Notes: generated from the letters alone by a model not told the origin. Counted from the first letter of the stretch, positions 34,601 through 47,100 are shown. The stretch is 64,000 bases of DNA from Tetrapyrgos nigripes (GCA_013368315.1 JAACJM010000071.1:186001-250000); one strand, 5' to 3'. Program-made: numbers and translations.

Positions 34601-35937
34601 AATCAGGACAGCAGAGCTTGTGAAGAAAGTTAGTCGGTCAAAAAAAGATTTGGTGGTCACGTACAGAACCAAGAAAACCGTACCTCCCACAAGAGTAGGG
34701 AGCCTCTTCAAACCAGTACCAAAGAGCGCGATGGTTTGTAAAGCCGTAGTATAACTGATCACCCTCGTCAGTAACAGGTATCGCAGTTGCTTACATGAAA
34801 CGTACTAGAATGTGGACAAAAAGTCCTTAGATCCGCAAGTGAATAGGTTATTGTCTCCACTATAGCCGCACAGAAATCCGAACAGAACCTGGTAATAGGA
34901 CCTAAAAGAGTATGAGAGTTCTGCCACTGGGATGCATGACAGCTTTTTCATACCAAGTCCATGTAGCTATGGTTAAGTACACTTGATAGTAGTTTGAGTG
35001 GTCGCGCGGCCAGTCATAAGCACACATGAGAAACAAAGGCAGGCTGAAAATGGGTTCGAACTGAAAGAGATAGGTTGAGAACTTGATATGAGTATGATTT
35101 TCAAACGAGGTTTACCGCATAATAATAGATCTTGTCTGCCAAAACAGCTGGTGCCGGTATGAAAATGGCACCAAATATCCAATTCAGTATGAAGAAAATC
35201 GAAGCCCACAATGCAAGACGCTATTCCAAGGTAAATTGAAGTGTTACAAGTGAAAAGGAAGATAATTGCACACCTTCGAATGGACCCAGTCCTCTTTACG
35301 ATACTCCATTTCGACTGGCGAAAAAGCAATCAGGACGGTAGAAATAAACGATAGATCAAAGCATACCATCCCGATCCTTGAATCGCGAGTCGAAGAACTG
35401 TTTGACAAGTGGCCATACCACAGCCCTACTGAACAGCCAGGGCATTCGCAGAACACCAAACCCTGATTGCCTAGGGTAAGACGCCGGGGTGAAGAGTTCT
35501 CTCTGTAGTTCAGAGTGACTTGTTGAAGTACTATCGCCATCATCCGAGGCACTAGAAGCCTTCGCGGAGTTCATCCACAAAAGATCAACCACCACTTCAT
35601 CAACTTCCTCATCATCGCCTTGCAATCGTTTGGGAGCCTCGAGATCATCATCTTCTTTTAACCCCAACGCACGACCCCTCAAATTCTCGTGGACTACAAA
35701 GTTTCCGGTGGATGGTGTCGCGAGTCTCTCCCTGACGCCTGAATTGAGTTGCGAACACAATGACTTGATACTCGAGATGACACGGCCTGGAAGAGTTTTC
35801 GGAGGAGGTTGAGTCTGGGTTATGGGTACCGGAAGATCAACGGGTCTAGACTTGGCGGAAGCTTTGCGGTCGTTGACAGAGGCCATGGCAACATCTTCAG
35901 CCCATTTTGAAGAGGCTGAAGGAGACCAGAAAGACAT
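31700..35937 (-). CDS. Membrane-bound hybrid histidine kinase 2
   Basis: Paralogue of the kinase at 11215-16119. I start it at 35937 ([18 protein letters not shown]), which aligns with MTSHATSSASSRKWVLEGLAM of the first; the longer frame upstream has only a TTG. Then a disordered, acidic segment, membrane segments on small exons (for example [16 protein letters not shown] near 35190, [23 protein letters not shown] near 34720), the linker [14 protein letters not shown], and the H-box [20 protein letters not shown]. Next come SKVLNDVLDF, the N box ([11 protein letters not shown]), [25 protein letters not shown], and a receiver ([31 protein letters not shown]). As in kinase 1, the H-box requires an AT-AC intron (34164-34213). 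It is likely an active sensor; ligand unknown. Confidence 0.9.
34164..34213 (-). other. AT-AC intron inside the H-box of hybrid histidine kinase 2
   Basis: On the minus strand the intron begins ATAAGT and ends TTGAGCAC (50 bp). Joining CAT G to AG GTG CGA GTT gives His-Glu-Val-Arg-Val. With a GT donor at AA|GTGAAG the downstream exon would run into a stop (TTC CTC TAA). The upstream join (ACA TC|T TAT) and the downstream GT-AG intron, which restores TALLAVQNM, both fit the phase. Confidence 0.85.
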
Positions 35938-36223
35938 CGACGGGCCACCCAGCTCAAGGTGAGACGCGCTTGAAGCCTCTGGTCGATCTCCTTGTGAGGA
36001 GTCAACAAGAAAATTGGTACGGCAGCCAAGTGACTCGGCATATTGCCGCTTCAAATATGAACCCGTTACTAGAGAATGTGAGCGTTGCAAGTTCGACGGC
36101 GATGACTACTAGTCCATTTTTAGTGTATCTTCCATGCATACTGTACACTAAGTATGTATAATGCAGTAATTCTCTACTTGACAAGCAAAATGAATAGAGT
36201 AGACCACGCGTGTAGACGCGGTG

Positions 36224-37544
36224 TCAAGGTACCCTTCTCAACCTCTTTGGCCCGCAATCTACAGGTTTAGTAGGTCTACCATTCCTGTCCAGGTACAATG
36301 GCAGATTATGTCTCTCATCTGGTTTCCGTTTACCCAATGCTAGCTTGAAATCGGAATGAAATCCCTGCCTCGGCATCCCGCTAATCATCAATGGCTCGTT
36401 TATGATCGACGACAAGCTTGAAGGTAGCTGAGTGTGCGTCGGGGTACTTTCAGGAAGGGAAAAAGAACTCGAAGCATACAGTGGCTCGTTCTGTTGACCA
36501 GGGATGTAAGTAAATCGAGTAGTCAGACTTCGAGGTAGACTGGCATACTTCACTTTCGTCCTTGACTACGAGGGATTCGTCCATCTCTTGCTCCAACTTG
36601 TTGTTCTGGGCACGCAGGGAGGTTGCCTCTTGCTGCAGAGCTTTGATCTTCTCCTTGTATTTTCGATTCTGGTAGCAGCAATTAGACAAACCAAGTGCAG
36701 TACAGACAGGAAAATACCAACTTTTCTCGCATGTTCGTCAAGTAGACTTTTGCATTGTCGGTTCTCCTCCCTCAGCTTCTCCATGTCTTCTGAAGCAGCC
36801 GTGTCTTTCCCTCGCAGCGACAGCAATTCACGCTTCACACTCTCCGCAAAAGACACGGCGTTTTCGTGATCGCTTTGAAGACTATCCAATGTAGACTGCA
36901 ATTTCCGGATTTCCTCGCTCTTCTTCTTGGACTGTTGAGAAATCGTGAGTGAATCTTGCTCCGTCTGCTTCAGGTTTTCTTTGAGGGTCTCGAGCTGCTT
37001 TGCTTGCGCGTCCATGGTGGACAGTTTGGGTAGTATCCGATTTGTGAAATCTTCTACCGCCCTTTGTAGTGTGTCCTACTAACGTGGTTAGTCTCTGAGG
37101 GAAGGTGGAGTGTTCCTAGACATACCGCCATATCATGACCTGCCGAAGACCTAAGAAAGCCAACGGCTTTTCGCATTCTCTGTACTCCTCGCTCAACGCT
37201 GACCAATTTAACATCTGCATCCATTTTCTCTAGCCCTTCAATCGTCGTAGAGATGTACTTTGATTCAGCATAGCCCGAGTCGTGAATTTCCAAATGCAGG
37301 ACATGTCCATCTTTGCGCGTCAACCTCCTTTTACACATGGCGCATGGGACGTAGGTCTTTTGGCCAAAGTAATTTGAATTGCATTGACTACACCAGCCAT
37401 GGCCTGAATATATTATCAATGAATCATGACCGTTGCAGATGAGACTTTTTGAGAATGGTGACAGTTGTACTCACCGCACGGGTAGATAATCATTTGTTCT
37501 GGGTCAAAATGATCGTAACACAGGGAGCAATGACATTTGGCCAT
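36224..37544 (-). CDS. RING-finger, long coiled-coil protein
   Basis: Starts MAKCHCSLCYDHFDPEQMIIYPCGHGWCSQC, a RING-type finger whose second half is YVPCAMCKRRL. A linker (HLEIHDSGYAESKYISTTIEGLEKMDADVKLV) leads to a long coiled coil: AKQLETLKENLKQTEQDSL, EEIRKLQSTLDSLQSDHENA, MEKLREENRQCKSLLDEHARK, NRKYKEKIKALQQEATSLRA. The C-terminus (ALGKRKPDERHNLPL, GPKRLRRVP) is basic and may be a nuclear signal. The combination suggests a dimeric ubiquitin ligase. No named family recognised. At least four short introns. Confidence 0.82.
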
Positions 37545-37921
37545 GATGTTTCAGAATGGAGGGTATATGGCGGGCTTTTCGAAGCGTTGAGAGGGTATCT
37601 GTGCAGACGACGTGGGAGTCAACGTTGAACGCGTCGAGTAACGGCCGACGCGTCAGATCATGTGGACTTGGTCACAGTCACAAAGCCTTTGGGTTTTTAT
37701 TTTTGTTTTCCTTTGCATAATGGAAAGCTAGGTGGGATGAACTGGTTGGAAGACAGTCTACTTAGTGATGAAAGTACGTTCGCTTTCGTTTCTTTCAGAT
37801 GTACGCTTTTATTATAACAATCTTCTCATTACAAGAGATAAGGTCAAAAATAGGTTTATAGATAGAATATACGTTCCTCTCGTAAGGTATAGTTGCAAGC
37901 CACGACGATGACTGCTTCATG
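37545..37921. other. Intergenic spacer upstream of the RING gene
   Basis: Promoter side of the RING/coiled-coil gene, ending at the left target duplication of the MITE. Nothing else recognised. Confidence 0.4.
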
Positions 37922-38494
37922 CAGTGTTCGCCGTAAGGGTTAAGCCTTACTTACGCTAAGGGCTTAACTTCTTAAGGGACGTAAGCCGTAACGATACTGG
38001 CAACCCTTAAGCACCCTTAAGTACGGCTTAAGAGGTAGTAGTCATGTGAAATTAGCCGAGAACAATTTTTTTACTGTAGCTACGCGTCGACGCTGGTCTA
38101 CTGTGACATGACCGTCGCAACGGTCCTATGGGAGTACCTCTATAAAGGCACCAAGTAAAATACAAGCCACTGGAAGGCCCACTGCCTTGGGTGCATCAAA
38201 CAACACGCTCCTCGGCTCCACACATCAAGAACCAGACCTCGGTTGACATCAAAACTTTTGACGGTGAAAGCTGGTTTCAGAAAGGTGATGATAGAAGTAT
38301 AAGGACTCACACTAATGCTGCACTTGCAAGCCTGCGAAGATGCTGGACACGTCTGATGAGTATGACGGGTAACTACAAATTTTTTACTAAGGCCTTAAGT
38401 ACCCTTAAGTACGTACTTAACTTAAGCCCTCACTTAACCCTTTAAGCCGTAACCTCTACAGGTACCCTTAAATAAGCCCTTACGGCGAACACTG
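37922..38494. mobile_element. Non-autonomous hAT-type MITE (573 bp)
   Basis: Perfect 18-base terminal inverted repeats, CAGTGTTCGCCGTAAGGG. They are flanked by a perfect 8-bp target duplication, GCTTCATG, at 37914-37921 and 38495-38502. Both halves are full of CTTAAGGG/CCCTTAAG motifs, the kind of subterminal repeats hAT transposases bind. No transposase ORF. The right-hand duplication contains the stop codon of the neighbouring GFFYYH gene (copy D). Confidence 0.92.
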
Positions 38495-38497
38495 GCT

Positions 38498-39504
38498 TCA
38501 TGCCGAAGTAGGAAGAAAGCTCTTGAGGATATCCGAAGCGTTTGGACTTGGAGGTTTATATGGAATAGCATCCCCTACGTTGTGCTTCGTCTTTCCGACA
38601 TACTCTGGGGGCACTGAGAGCAGCCGAAGAACAAGCTCGTCCCCTTCCAAGTCAAAGCAAATATGCGCATGCGCAGCTCCCCCTTCTTGAAACAGACTGT
38701 CAGCAACCCGGTTTACACCTTCAAAAACGACAAACATACTCGGTTCATTCGATAGGACATTGAAGGGCTCTATAATATCGGTGTCCAATACCAGACGCGT
38801 CATCTTCTCTTCGTTTGCGATCCAGATATGCACCTGTGTATCCGATCTCATTTTCATTGGAATCGGCTGTTTGAAAGAGTACACAACAGGATTGCTAGGG
38901 TGTTGCTGAAGGCTCGCACGAGAGGCAAGCGTATTGCACAGTTCCAAAGCCCCAGGACGGATGACATTAGTCCTGACCATTGCTTCGCCCAAAGGTTGTA
39001 ATTTCTGGTGAAGTGCAAACGCCCAGTTGGAGACCTCCCAGGGAAGACCGTTGGGTTTGAGCAGGTCAGACCCATCGTGGAACAGTTTGGGGTCTTTATA
39101 TTCGGAAGGACAGATGCGGAAACGTAGACCTCCAGCGAACAGTGGTGCGTTTGTTGGGAGGTGATAGTAGAAGAAACCACTCGTTTTTGCGGGAAACCGT
39201 ACTACGTTCCGTCGTTCAGAGCTCTGCCAATAGAGGTCGGCGCAGCGGACCTTCCCGTAGTTTATGACGGCTCTTTTCAAGAGGGAAATGGTGCGGTAGT
39301 CATTTTTGGTGAGCTTGTCGGGCCAAAGGGAAGAGAGGATGCGTGGTTTTTCGTACTATAATCTTCAACTTGGTCAGTCTATGTTGAAAGTAAAACCACA
39401 AAGAGACGCACCAAAAGCGTTTGTGATGTTGAGAACTCTCTCCTTATAATCCAACCCAACTCGTTTTGAATGTGATGCTTCAGAGGTGATAGAACTCTGA
39501 GCAT
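38498..39504 (-). CDS. GFFYYH-family protein, putative mitochondrial, function unknown (copy D)
   Basis: Two exons, 39504-39412 and 39355-38498, joined through a 56-bp GTGCGT...TATAG intron in phase 0, giving 316 residues. Exon 1 (MLRVLSPLKHHIQNELGWII, then RREFSTSQTLL) is a textbook-looking mitochondrial presequence: Arg-rich, no clustered acids, RRxFS-type end. Exon 2 holds LWPDKLTKNDY, KTSGFFYYHLPTNAPLFAGG, FRICPSEYKD, DGSDLLKPNGLPWEVSNW, VIRPGALELCNTLASRA, VVYSFKQPIPM, and the C-terminal HICFDLEGDELVLRLLSVPP...VGDAIPYKPP. Here the segment that is an intron in copies B and C reads as coding (PSMFVVFEGVNRVADSLFQEGG). The stop codon lies inside the MITE target duplication. Confidence 0.8.
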
Positions 39505-41182
39505 GGTGAGCTCGGGGAGGGTGATTGATGAGGATGGTAAAGATGTAACATCGTTTCTCGCGCAGCGCCGAAGGCTTCAACCGCTTTACTCGTCAAGGTC
39601 TAGCTAGCTACTTCCTCTGTAACACTGAGAGCAATCGAAGGACAATATTCTCGAAACATCCATGTACAATTCCCTCTAGAGACATATGCCTAGGCCTCTG
39701 TGCTATGAGCGAATTGTGAAGGTAGGGCATACTTGGTCTCCAGACCCTAACGAAGTTAGGGTGGCCTTATCAGAAGAACCGGCTACATCGAGAACCCTCT
39801 TCTCCAACTCTTCTCATGAAACGGTTGAAGGTATTTTGAGTTGAATAGATTTCCGAGCATCACGAGGAGTCGACATTGCTTCTCGGAGCATCTTGGCCTT
39901 CCTCAGCTTCGCCCCGACATCCGGACTGGGTGCTCTGGGTGTCCTGCGAATACACCAGTACCAGTTACTTGGAATTTGTCACCATCCCCCCGTCCTCATT
40001 CTCGTCACCAGATCGCCACTACTATGCACTAAGGCTTGTAAGATCCTTGGAGGCAATTGATGACTCCTTCGTTGTCAGACAATCACAGCTACTGCAACCG
40101 CCACCCATACTCGAGGTTTGGCAGCAGTAAGACCGGTTGTTTCCAACAGCCCATCATCAAGATCTTCGGGATTGGTACTACGATAATTTGTACTACATAA
40201 TTTATTTGCTGCTGCTGCTGAGTCGGAGGTCTGATCTTGTGTAGTCTCTTATAAACAGACAGTATCAGCGATCATTGAAATGATGCGATAGCAGTCTGTC
40301 GTCAAAGCGGGGGTTTTTAGGGACCAGTTTTTTGTCAATACAAAGTTGATACAAAGGTAATAGAAAAGACTTATAACGTAATCTTCACACGACCTATTTT
40401 GGGAAGCGGTGCTCTTTCTGCTCAACTCGTCCCAACGACTCTGCTGCTTCCTCCCGTTATATTTTGTGATAATAAAACTATAGATGTTATATTCCAGACT
40501 CTTTAATGGTCCTACAGCCCCCAGAAGCACCGAAAATGACCGGCACATAAGGGAAACAGACTGCGGGAATATTACGCAATAAGTCATCTTTGTAAGCAAA
40601 AAACTGGTCCCTAAGCTCTCGATCTCTTAAAACTAGACTAGATCTTGTGATAAGTATCTCAATTGCAAATTGCTAGCCCTGCTCGTGCGTCGATCTACTG
40701 GCTATCACCGCACCTGCAATGCTCGTGTACAATAAAACCGAATACGACAAGAGGATTTCGTGATAGTTGCAAAGCGTAGCCACAGTCTAATCAAAGCTAT
40801 GAGAGAAAGACACTGATAGGGCATTTGACGTACTTGATACAGTCGCCCATTGATTCTAGGAACGCTTTTAGTATTACAGCAGCTGACGCCATGGCACCAG
40901 ATATGATTCCGCCATGGTTGATACTATTTTCGGAGGATTTGCATATGTTGTAGATTACCTTGATGGGAGTCTGACGAGTGTAAAACGCGTTGAGCTCATG
41001 GCAGAAATCCGAGACGTCACGAGAGCAGCTTGGGAAAGGAGAGAAACAGGCCGAGGAAAAAAACGGAGACGCGTCCGGGGATCTGTAGATTCCCCCACGT
41101 GTCGATCTCGATTACCCACATTACATAGATGATCGGTTCTCAACATCAAATTTCCTTCCGCTGTCGTCTTCTCCTTTCCACC
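39505..41182. other. Gene-poor intergenic stretch
   Basis: 1.7 kb upstream of the Rxt3-like gene. Short ORFs on both strands (for example 40249-40599 on the minus strand) lack motifs. Holds the MITE-like element at 40320-40611 and a small palindrome with ACCCTAAC/GTTAGGGT arms at about 39742-39760. Confidence 0.5.
40320..40611. mobile_element. MITE-like element with TA flanks (292 bp)
   Basis: Ends are inverted copies of GGGACCAGTTTTTTG, 15 of 15 bases. TA lies immediately outside each end (TTA before, TAA after). A TA target duplication points to a Tc1/mariner-like origin; TTA/TAA would also be compatible with PIF/Harbinger. No coding capacity. Confidence 0.65.
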
Positions 41183-44100
41183 ATGAATGTTGCAGCTCTC
41201 CTCCAAGACTCGCCCTCAGACGACCGACGCCGTCCGAACAACCCATCCAACCCCAATCCTTCCCCGACAAATGCCGGCCCGTCCATTGATCGCGACCGCG
41301 CACCGTCCATTCCCATGCCCCCTCTCAAGTCGGGCAGGAACTCTCCACGTCAACCATCTCCACCGCCCCATCGTCCCAGCTCGACATCTTCCATATCCAG
41401 TCGTCCACCCATCCCATCGACCTCTCCACCAAACCCCAATTCTACAACCGGCGCGAGTCGAACAAGCGCGATGGGTGTCTGGGGTCCCGGCAGCAGTGGC
41501 CGGGGCCCGGAGCGCGAGATGGTTTTCCGTGACCAGCCTCGGATCCACAACATCATGGACTGGCAGGGCTCTGTTGACAGAAAAAATCCCATTTCTGTTT
41601 TGAATTGTGTGTTTCTATTTTTGATTTATTTTATTTTCATTTTAACGCTCTTTCCAGCGTCTGAAGAACTCAACACGCTGCCACCACTCAAACACTCTCC
41701 AAAGACCAGTCGTCGCTCCAGCGGTTCTGGCTCCGTCAAGCTCGACGAGGTCGACGCTGCCATCGACCTGGAGCGTCGCGAACAGGACATGGACTACATT
41801 CGCTCCGTCAGACAACGCGGCGGCTCAAACGGCTCCAGTCGAGCAACCCCTCCAGTCGCTCCCCAGCCTGTTCTTCCTACCAATTCTGGCGAAATCCTCA
41901 TCTTACATCCCGACTCGGCAGGTGCGGCACCTCCTGGCCCCTATGAAAGAGAAAGAGATCGTGGTTATCATCATTATCCTCCACCTCATCATCTCCCTCC
42001 AGGTGGTCCACCTGGTGCTCCCATCCCTGCTCCCGTCCCGGCGCCTCCGCCCGGCACACTCACTCTCGTGCCTCCACAGCATCAACAGAGTCACCAGCAA
42101 CACCAGTTGGCGCAGGCACAAGCTCAGGCGGCTCAAAGAGACGCTATGCATATCCAGGCCCCTCCACCAACCGTCACTCAGTTGAGGATTCAAGAGTCAC
42201 AACGAGGAGCAGGACCAGATACGAGTACTCAACCACAAAGACAGTTTCAGAATCAGTTCCATACCCAGTTTGTCAGTGGCTTGACGGGTCAGCCAGTCGC
42301 GGTAAAAGAAAGGGAATACATCCCTCATCCTCCAAATAGCTCATCGTCGAGAATAGCCTCGCCGATACCGATGCCCATGATGGGATCAGGGATGGGCGTC
42401 CTGGTTCCAGAAAGGGAAAGAGAAAGGGATAAACCTCCGTCGAGGAGGGCAAATTCTATTTCTAGTGGGTGTTGTATACACTTTTGGTCGGATTGATTCT
42501 AATCTATCTACAGGTCAATCCCAACTTCCACCTGGTCCTCCTCCACCTGGGGCTCCTGGCTCTGCGAGGATGATGGGCAGGGAACTACCCCCTAACAATG
42601 CTAATCGTGCTGGTGCCCCATCAACTTCTCCGTTGGAACGTTCTGTACCGCCGCCACCTCTTCCTCCTGGGTCTGCCCTATCCGAGAGAGACAGGGATAG
42701 AGATCTACTCCGTGACAGAGAAAGAGAGAGGGATCTTCAACGAGAACGTGAAAGAGAGAGGGACAGAGAGTTTAGAGATCGCGAGAGGGAACGTGATAGG
42801 GAGTTTACGAGGGAGCGGGTGCTGGAGATGGGGTATCGTGATAGGGAAAGAGAGGGTCAGATGCATCCCTCGTTAGCAGCTCACAGGGAGAGGGAACGTG
42901 AAAGAGAGTTTAGGGAACGGGAACCTCTTTCGGCTCATCCCAACCACCCTCCACTTCCTCCTCATCCACCGTCGCATATAGGACATCGTGAACGGGATAG
43001 GGAGTTTAGGGAGCGTGAAAGGGACTTACGTGAACGTGACCTCAGAGAGAGGGATCTTAGGGAAAGAGACTTGCGAGAACGAGAACGAGATGTTCTTCCT
43101 CCAAGAGACAGAGACAGAGAACGAGAACGAGAGCGGGATATTTTACCTCCCCATGCCCATTCGCATCCTTCACACCCTTCACATGGTTCCCATTCTCACC
43201 CTTCTCAGTCACACAATCAACCTCCACATACCCCTCTAACACCACATACCCCACATACACCGCATGTACCCCATCTATCACAGTCTCATGGTGCTCATCC
43301 ATCTCATGGCCCTCCTCCCAATCATCCACAGCAGCGTGGACACTCCCATTCGCATTCACACTCACATGGTCATTCTCATCCGCATTCGCATCCTCATGCG
43401 ACACTTCCTCCACATCCGGCAGGTCATCCGCCTGGAGGACCTGGACCTGGGGCACTTAGTCCGACGATGACTAGGGACCCGAGGGACCCAAGGGATCCCA
43501 GGGAGCATGGGCATCTGAGAGAGAGGGATGTCAGGGACGTTAGAGATGTAAGAGATGTGAGGGATCCAAGGGATGTGAGAGAAAGAGATCGAATGTTGAG
43601 GGAGAGAGATATGAGGGAAAGAGAGATGTTTGAGAGAGAAAGGGAAAGGGAGCTCTTTGAGAGAGATAGAGAGAGGGAGCGAATGAGAGTTGGGGAGAGG
43701 GATAGGGAAAGAGAGTTGAGAGAACGAGAACGAGAGCGTGAGTTGATGAGAGATAGGGAGCTGTTTGAGAGGGAGAGGGCTAGGGATCGTGAGAGGGAGA
43801 TGAGGGAACGGGACCGGGACCTACGTGAGAGGGACAGAGATATCAGAGAGAGAGAAAGGGAGAGGGACTGGGAGCGAGATAGTCTGAGAGATCGAGACAG
43901 AAGAGAAAGAGAGAGAGAGATGATGGCAGAAATTGGAAGGGAGCGAGAAAGGGACAAGGATAGAATTCCTGTCGGTCCCAGTTCCGCTTCTGGCTCTGGT
44001 CCCAATGTCCCCCCACACTCTCTTCCTCCGTCTCATCCCCATTTATCAAACCAGACGAATCCAAATCCTTCGGCGCCGCCGCCGATCCCGTTAGGCATGG

Positions 44101-47100
44101 GCATGGTCATGATGGACGTCGACGTGCCGCCGTTTGGTGCATCTGGGTCTGTGCCTATCACTGGGCCGGGGCCAGGACCGGGGTCGTCAGGGATGTTTGT
44201 TGTTGAGCCAAGAGACAGGGAGCGTGAACGCGAACGTGACCGAGACCGAGACCGAGACCGTGAAAGAGAACGAGGTTCTAGGAGAAACAGTACTGGTTAT
44301 CCTCCAGGTTACAATCCCCGAGACCGTGATCGGGATGGTCTTCCCCATACGCATAATTTCAATCATGCTCAAGGCCCAGGTCCAGGAGGATACAATCATA
44401 ATCATTTACCACCTGGTGTATCGCCTTCGTCGGGACCTGGAGGACAGGGATGGGAAGAGTATGATCCTGTTACTGGGGGTACCGATTTTGGTTGTGCATC
44501 CGCATCCTCATGCACATGTTGGTCTTGGACATGGGCATCCTCAGTCGTTCCCTGGAGAAAGGGATAGGGACAGGATGAGGGAGAGAGATAAAGAGGACCG
44601 GGAGAGGGATAGAGACAGAGACAGAGACAGAGTCGTCATCATGGAAAGAGAAAGGGAAAGAGAACGTGAAATCCAACTACGGGAGATGGAAATCCAGATA
44701 GAGAAGGAGAGAGAATTGGAGTTGCAGATGCAGATGCAAATGCAAATGCAAGTTTTGGAAGAGAGGGAAGTCAAGTCAAAGGTGAAAATCAATTTGGGGA
44801 CGTATGTGTTTCCGAAGACGCCGTTTCCGTATCTGTTTGATGAGTTGGTGGTAGGAGAGGGGATGTTGGGTGGGGTTAAGGTTAAGGGGGATGGGTTGGT
44901 GGATGATAATGACGGTGGTGTTGGGCAAGTGAAGGAGATGGAGTCAAAGACAGACATGGAGACCGAAAATCAGAAAGACAAGAAGGACGAGAGCAAGAGT
45001 GCTGAGGATGCGACGATGGATGTCGATGCTAGTGTTGGTGAAGAGAAGAAGGAAGTCGACACACAGGAAGTAGAAAAAGAGGTAGAGAAGAAGATGGACG
45101 TAGATGACGGCAAGAAGGACAAGGAAGATGGGGAGAAGTCAGAGCAGGACAAGCAGAGCGAAATCACTGCGGGAAGGGAGAAAGAGGCCGGCGAAACTGC
45201 TGTCAACGACGAAAAGGAGAAGGCAAAGGCAAAGGACGATTCCAAATCTGAAACTGAGCTCGCTACCAAATCTGTCTCAAACCAACCTGTCGTCATTTCT
45301 CTCGAGGAGCATTCAGCTGACCCTCCACCCGCTACTTCATCGATGGCTGTCGAGAACTCCAACAACAAAGATCAAGTAGACCAGAAGCAAGAGGAACAAG
45401 ACGATCCAGAGCTGCTGGACACGGAAACCCGTGTAACAGTGATAATACCCTCTGGCCACTTACCTTTGACTAGACCGAAAAAGTCGAAGATATGGGGTGG
45501 TGGTGTCATTGGTGGCTTTCTTCCTTCTGGTGGGTATTACAACACCTCCCAAGTTGACAGACAAGCTCATCCTTTTCGACGGGACTCCTTCTTTGTCCAA
45601 ACAATTCAAGTTCGTCCGCCTCTCAAACGTCGTCGTCGTGTGTATACAGACGACTCTGATATCTTTCTCTGTGCGCTTCATTCGGGCTGGGTTACCTGGT
45701 CTTCTGCGAGGAAAGCCAGGATCGAAGGGAAAGATTTGAAGGTGGAGTTGAGGGTTATCAGGTGTGTCGGTGCGAGGGAGGAAGGTTTCAAAGTCGTGAA
45801 CGTTGTAAATGTGCCTAATGGCTCTTCATCCGGTTCTGGAAAGAAGGTCAATGGCGTCAATGGCAAGACTAGCGCAGTCATCAATGGAAAGGGTGCTAGC
45901 GTTGATTCAGCCATGCCAGGATCTGGTCCTGTGGTATCACATGCGAGATTGGAGAGTGCAAATTGCACGAGGGGAAGGGAGGAGGTGATGGGCAGGTTTT
46001 TGGGTGGCACAGGCGAAAAGTACTTTGGAGGTGTGAGGAAGAAGAAGGTCAAGGAAAAGTCCAAGGTCGAAGAAAAACGAAAAGAGGTGGAAAAGACAGA
46101 CGTTGCACCACCACTTCCGCTACCTGCAGAGGCAAAGGAAGAAGGCGAAGTTGATGAAAATGAGGAGATTGCTTCTACGAAAGTGGACCCCGCTGCGACG
46201 GAATCTGTCTATGAGCAACCGGCGGATGGAGACAAGACTGACGTGGATGGTGAGGATGAGGAATATGACGATGACTTTGATCCTCTTGCAGAGGGCGACC
46301 CGAGTGATGATGGCAGGAGTCTGTTGAGTGGTGGTTGGGGAAGTGGCCACGATGGGAGTGCTATCGAGGTTATAGAGGCCGAATATGTCGACGTGAGTTC
46401 CTTTTTATCTTTTCTTTGTTTTTTTCCCCCCGTCATTCTGATGAATTTTCTCTCCTTAGAAGACTGCGTATCGTTCTTGCGGTCTCCGTAGTCGTGCACA
46501 GCGTCTGTCTGAGTATGCTGAACGTCGTTCTTCTGTACTTGGTCTCTCCTGGGGTGCTTCTCAAGCGTCTTTCACGACTACAACCGTCGTTGGTCGTAAG
46601 AGGCGAATACCACGGGAGTCTGTATCCTCCTCTCAGTCCTCGGACGTTTCTTTTCTCCGAGGGCAACCTAAAGCAGTCTTCGTTGATCCTATGCGAGGTG
46701 ACGAAGAGGACACTCAAGGTCAGGAACTTCCTGAGTTTGACCGAGGTGTCGTCGGCTTGGGCTGGGAAGGGATGGCGATAGCTGCTGCTGAGGAGAGCAT
46801 GATGAGGACAACAATATTGTTGGGGAAAGAAGCATGGTACGCCTTATGTCCTTGCACCTCGAAACCCAACTAATAAATCTTTTTTATAGGTTCAAGTACG
46901 ACCCTGCTGTGCTTCGCTCTGCCATCTTTCCTGACTCGAAGGACGCGGATGATGTCGAGAGTCATCGTCCAAGAAAGCGTCGAAGAGTTCGCCAGTCGGA
47001 CGATGCCGAAGTCACCAAACGTCGGGACCTGATACTTCAATGGGACGATTTGGATCGCTGTTGTATCGTCAGACCAGACGCGGACGGTGACAGCACAGAG

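Noticed and set aside
39742..39760. ACCCTAAC/GTTAGGGT palindrome as a telomere remnant
   Set aside because: Only one unit on each side; too short to indicate telomeric repeats.
40249..40599. 116-codon minus-strand ORF
   Set aside because: It lies almost wholly inside the MITE-like element and shows no protein features.
44418..44544. A 127-bp intron to explain the frame break in the Rxt3-like gene
   Set aside because: Phase would fit, but it is far longer than neighbouring introns and would remove the well-formed HPHPHAHVGLGHGHP coding. A G-run error is simpler.
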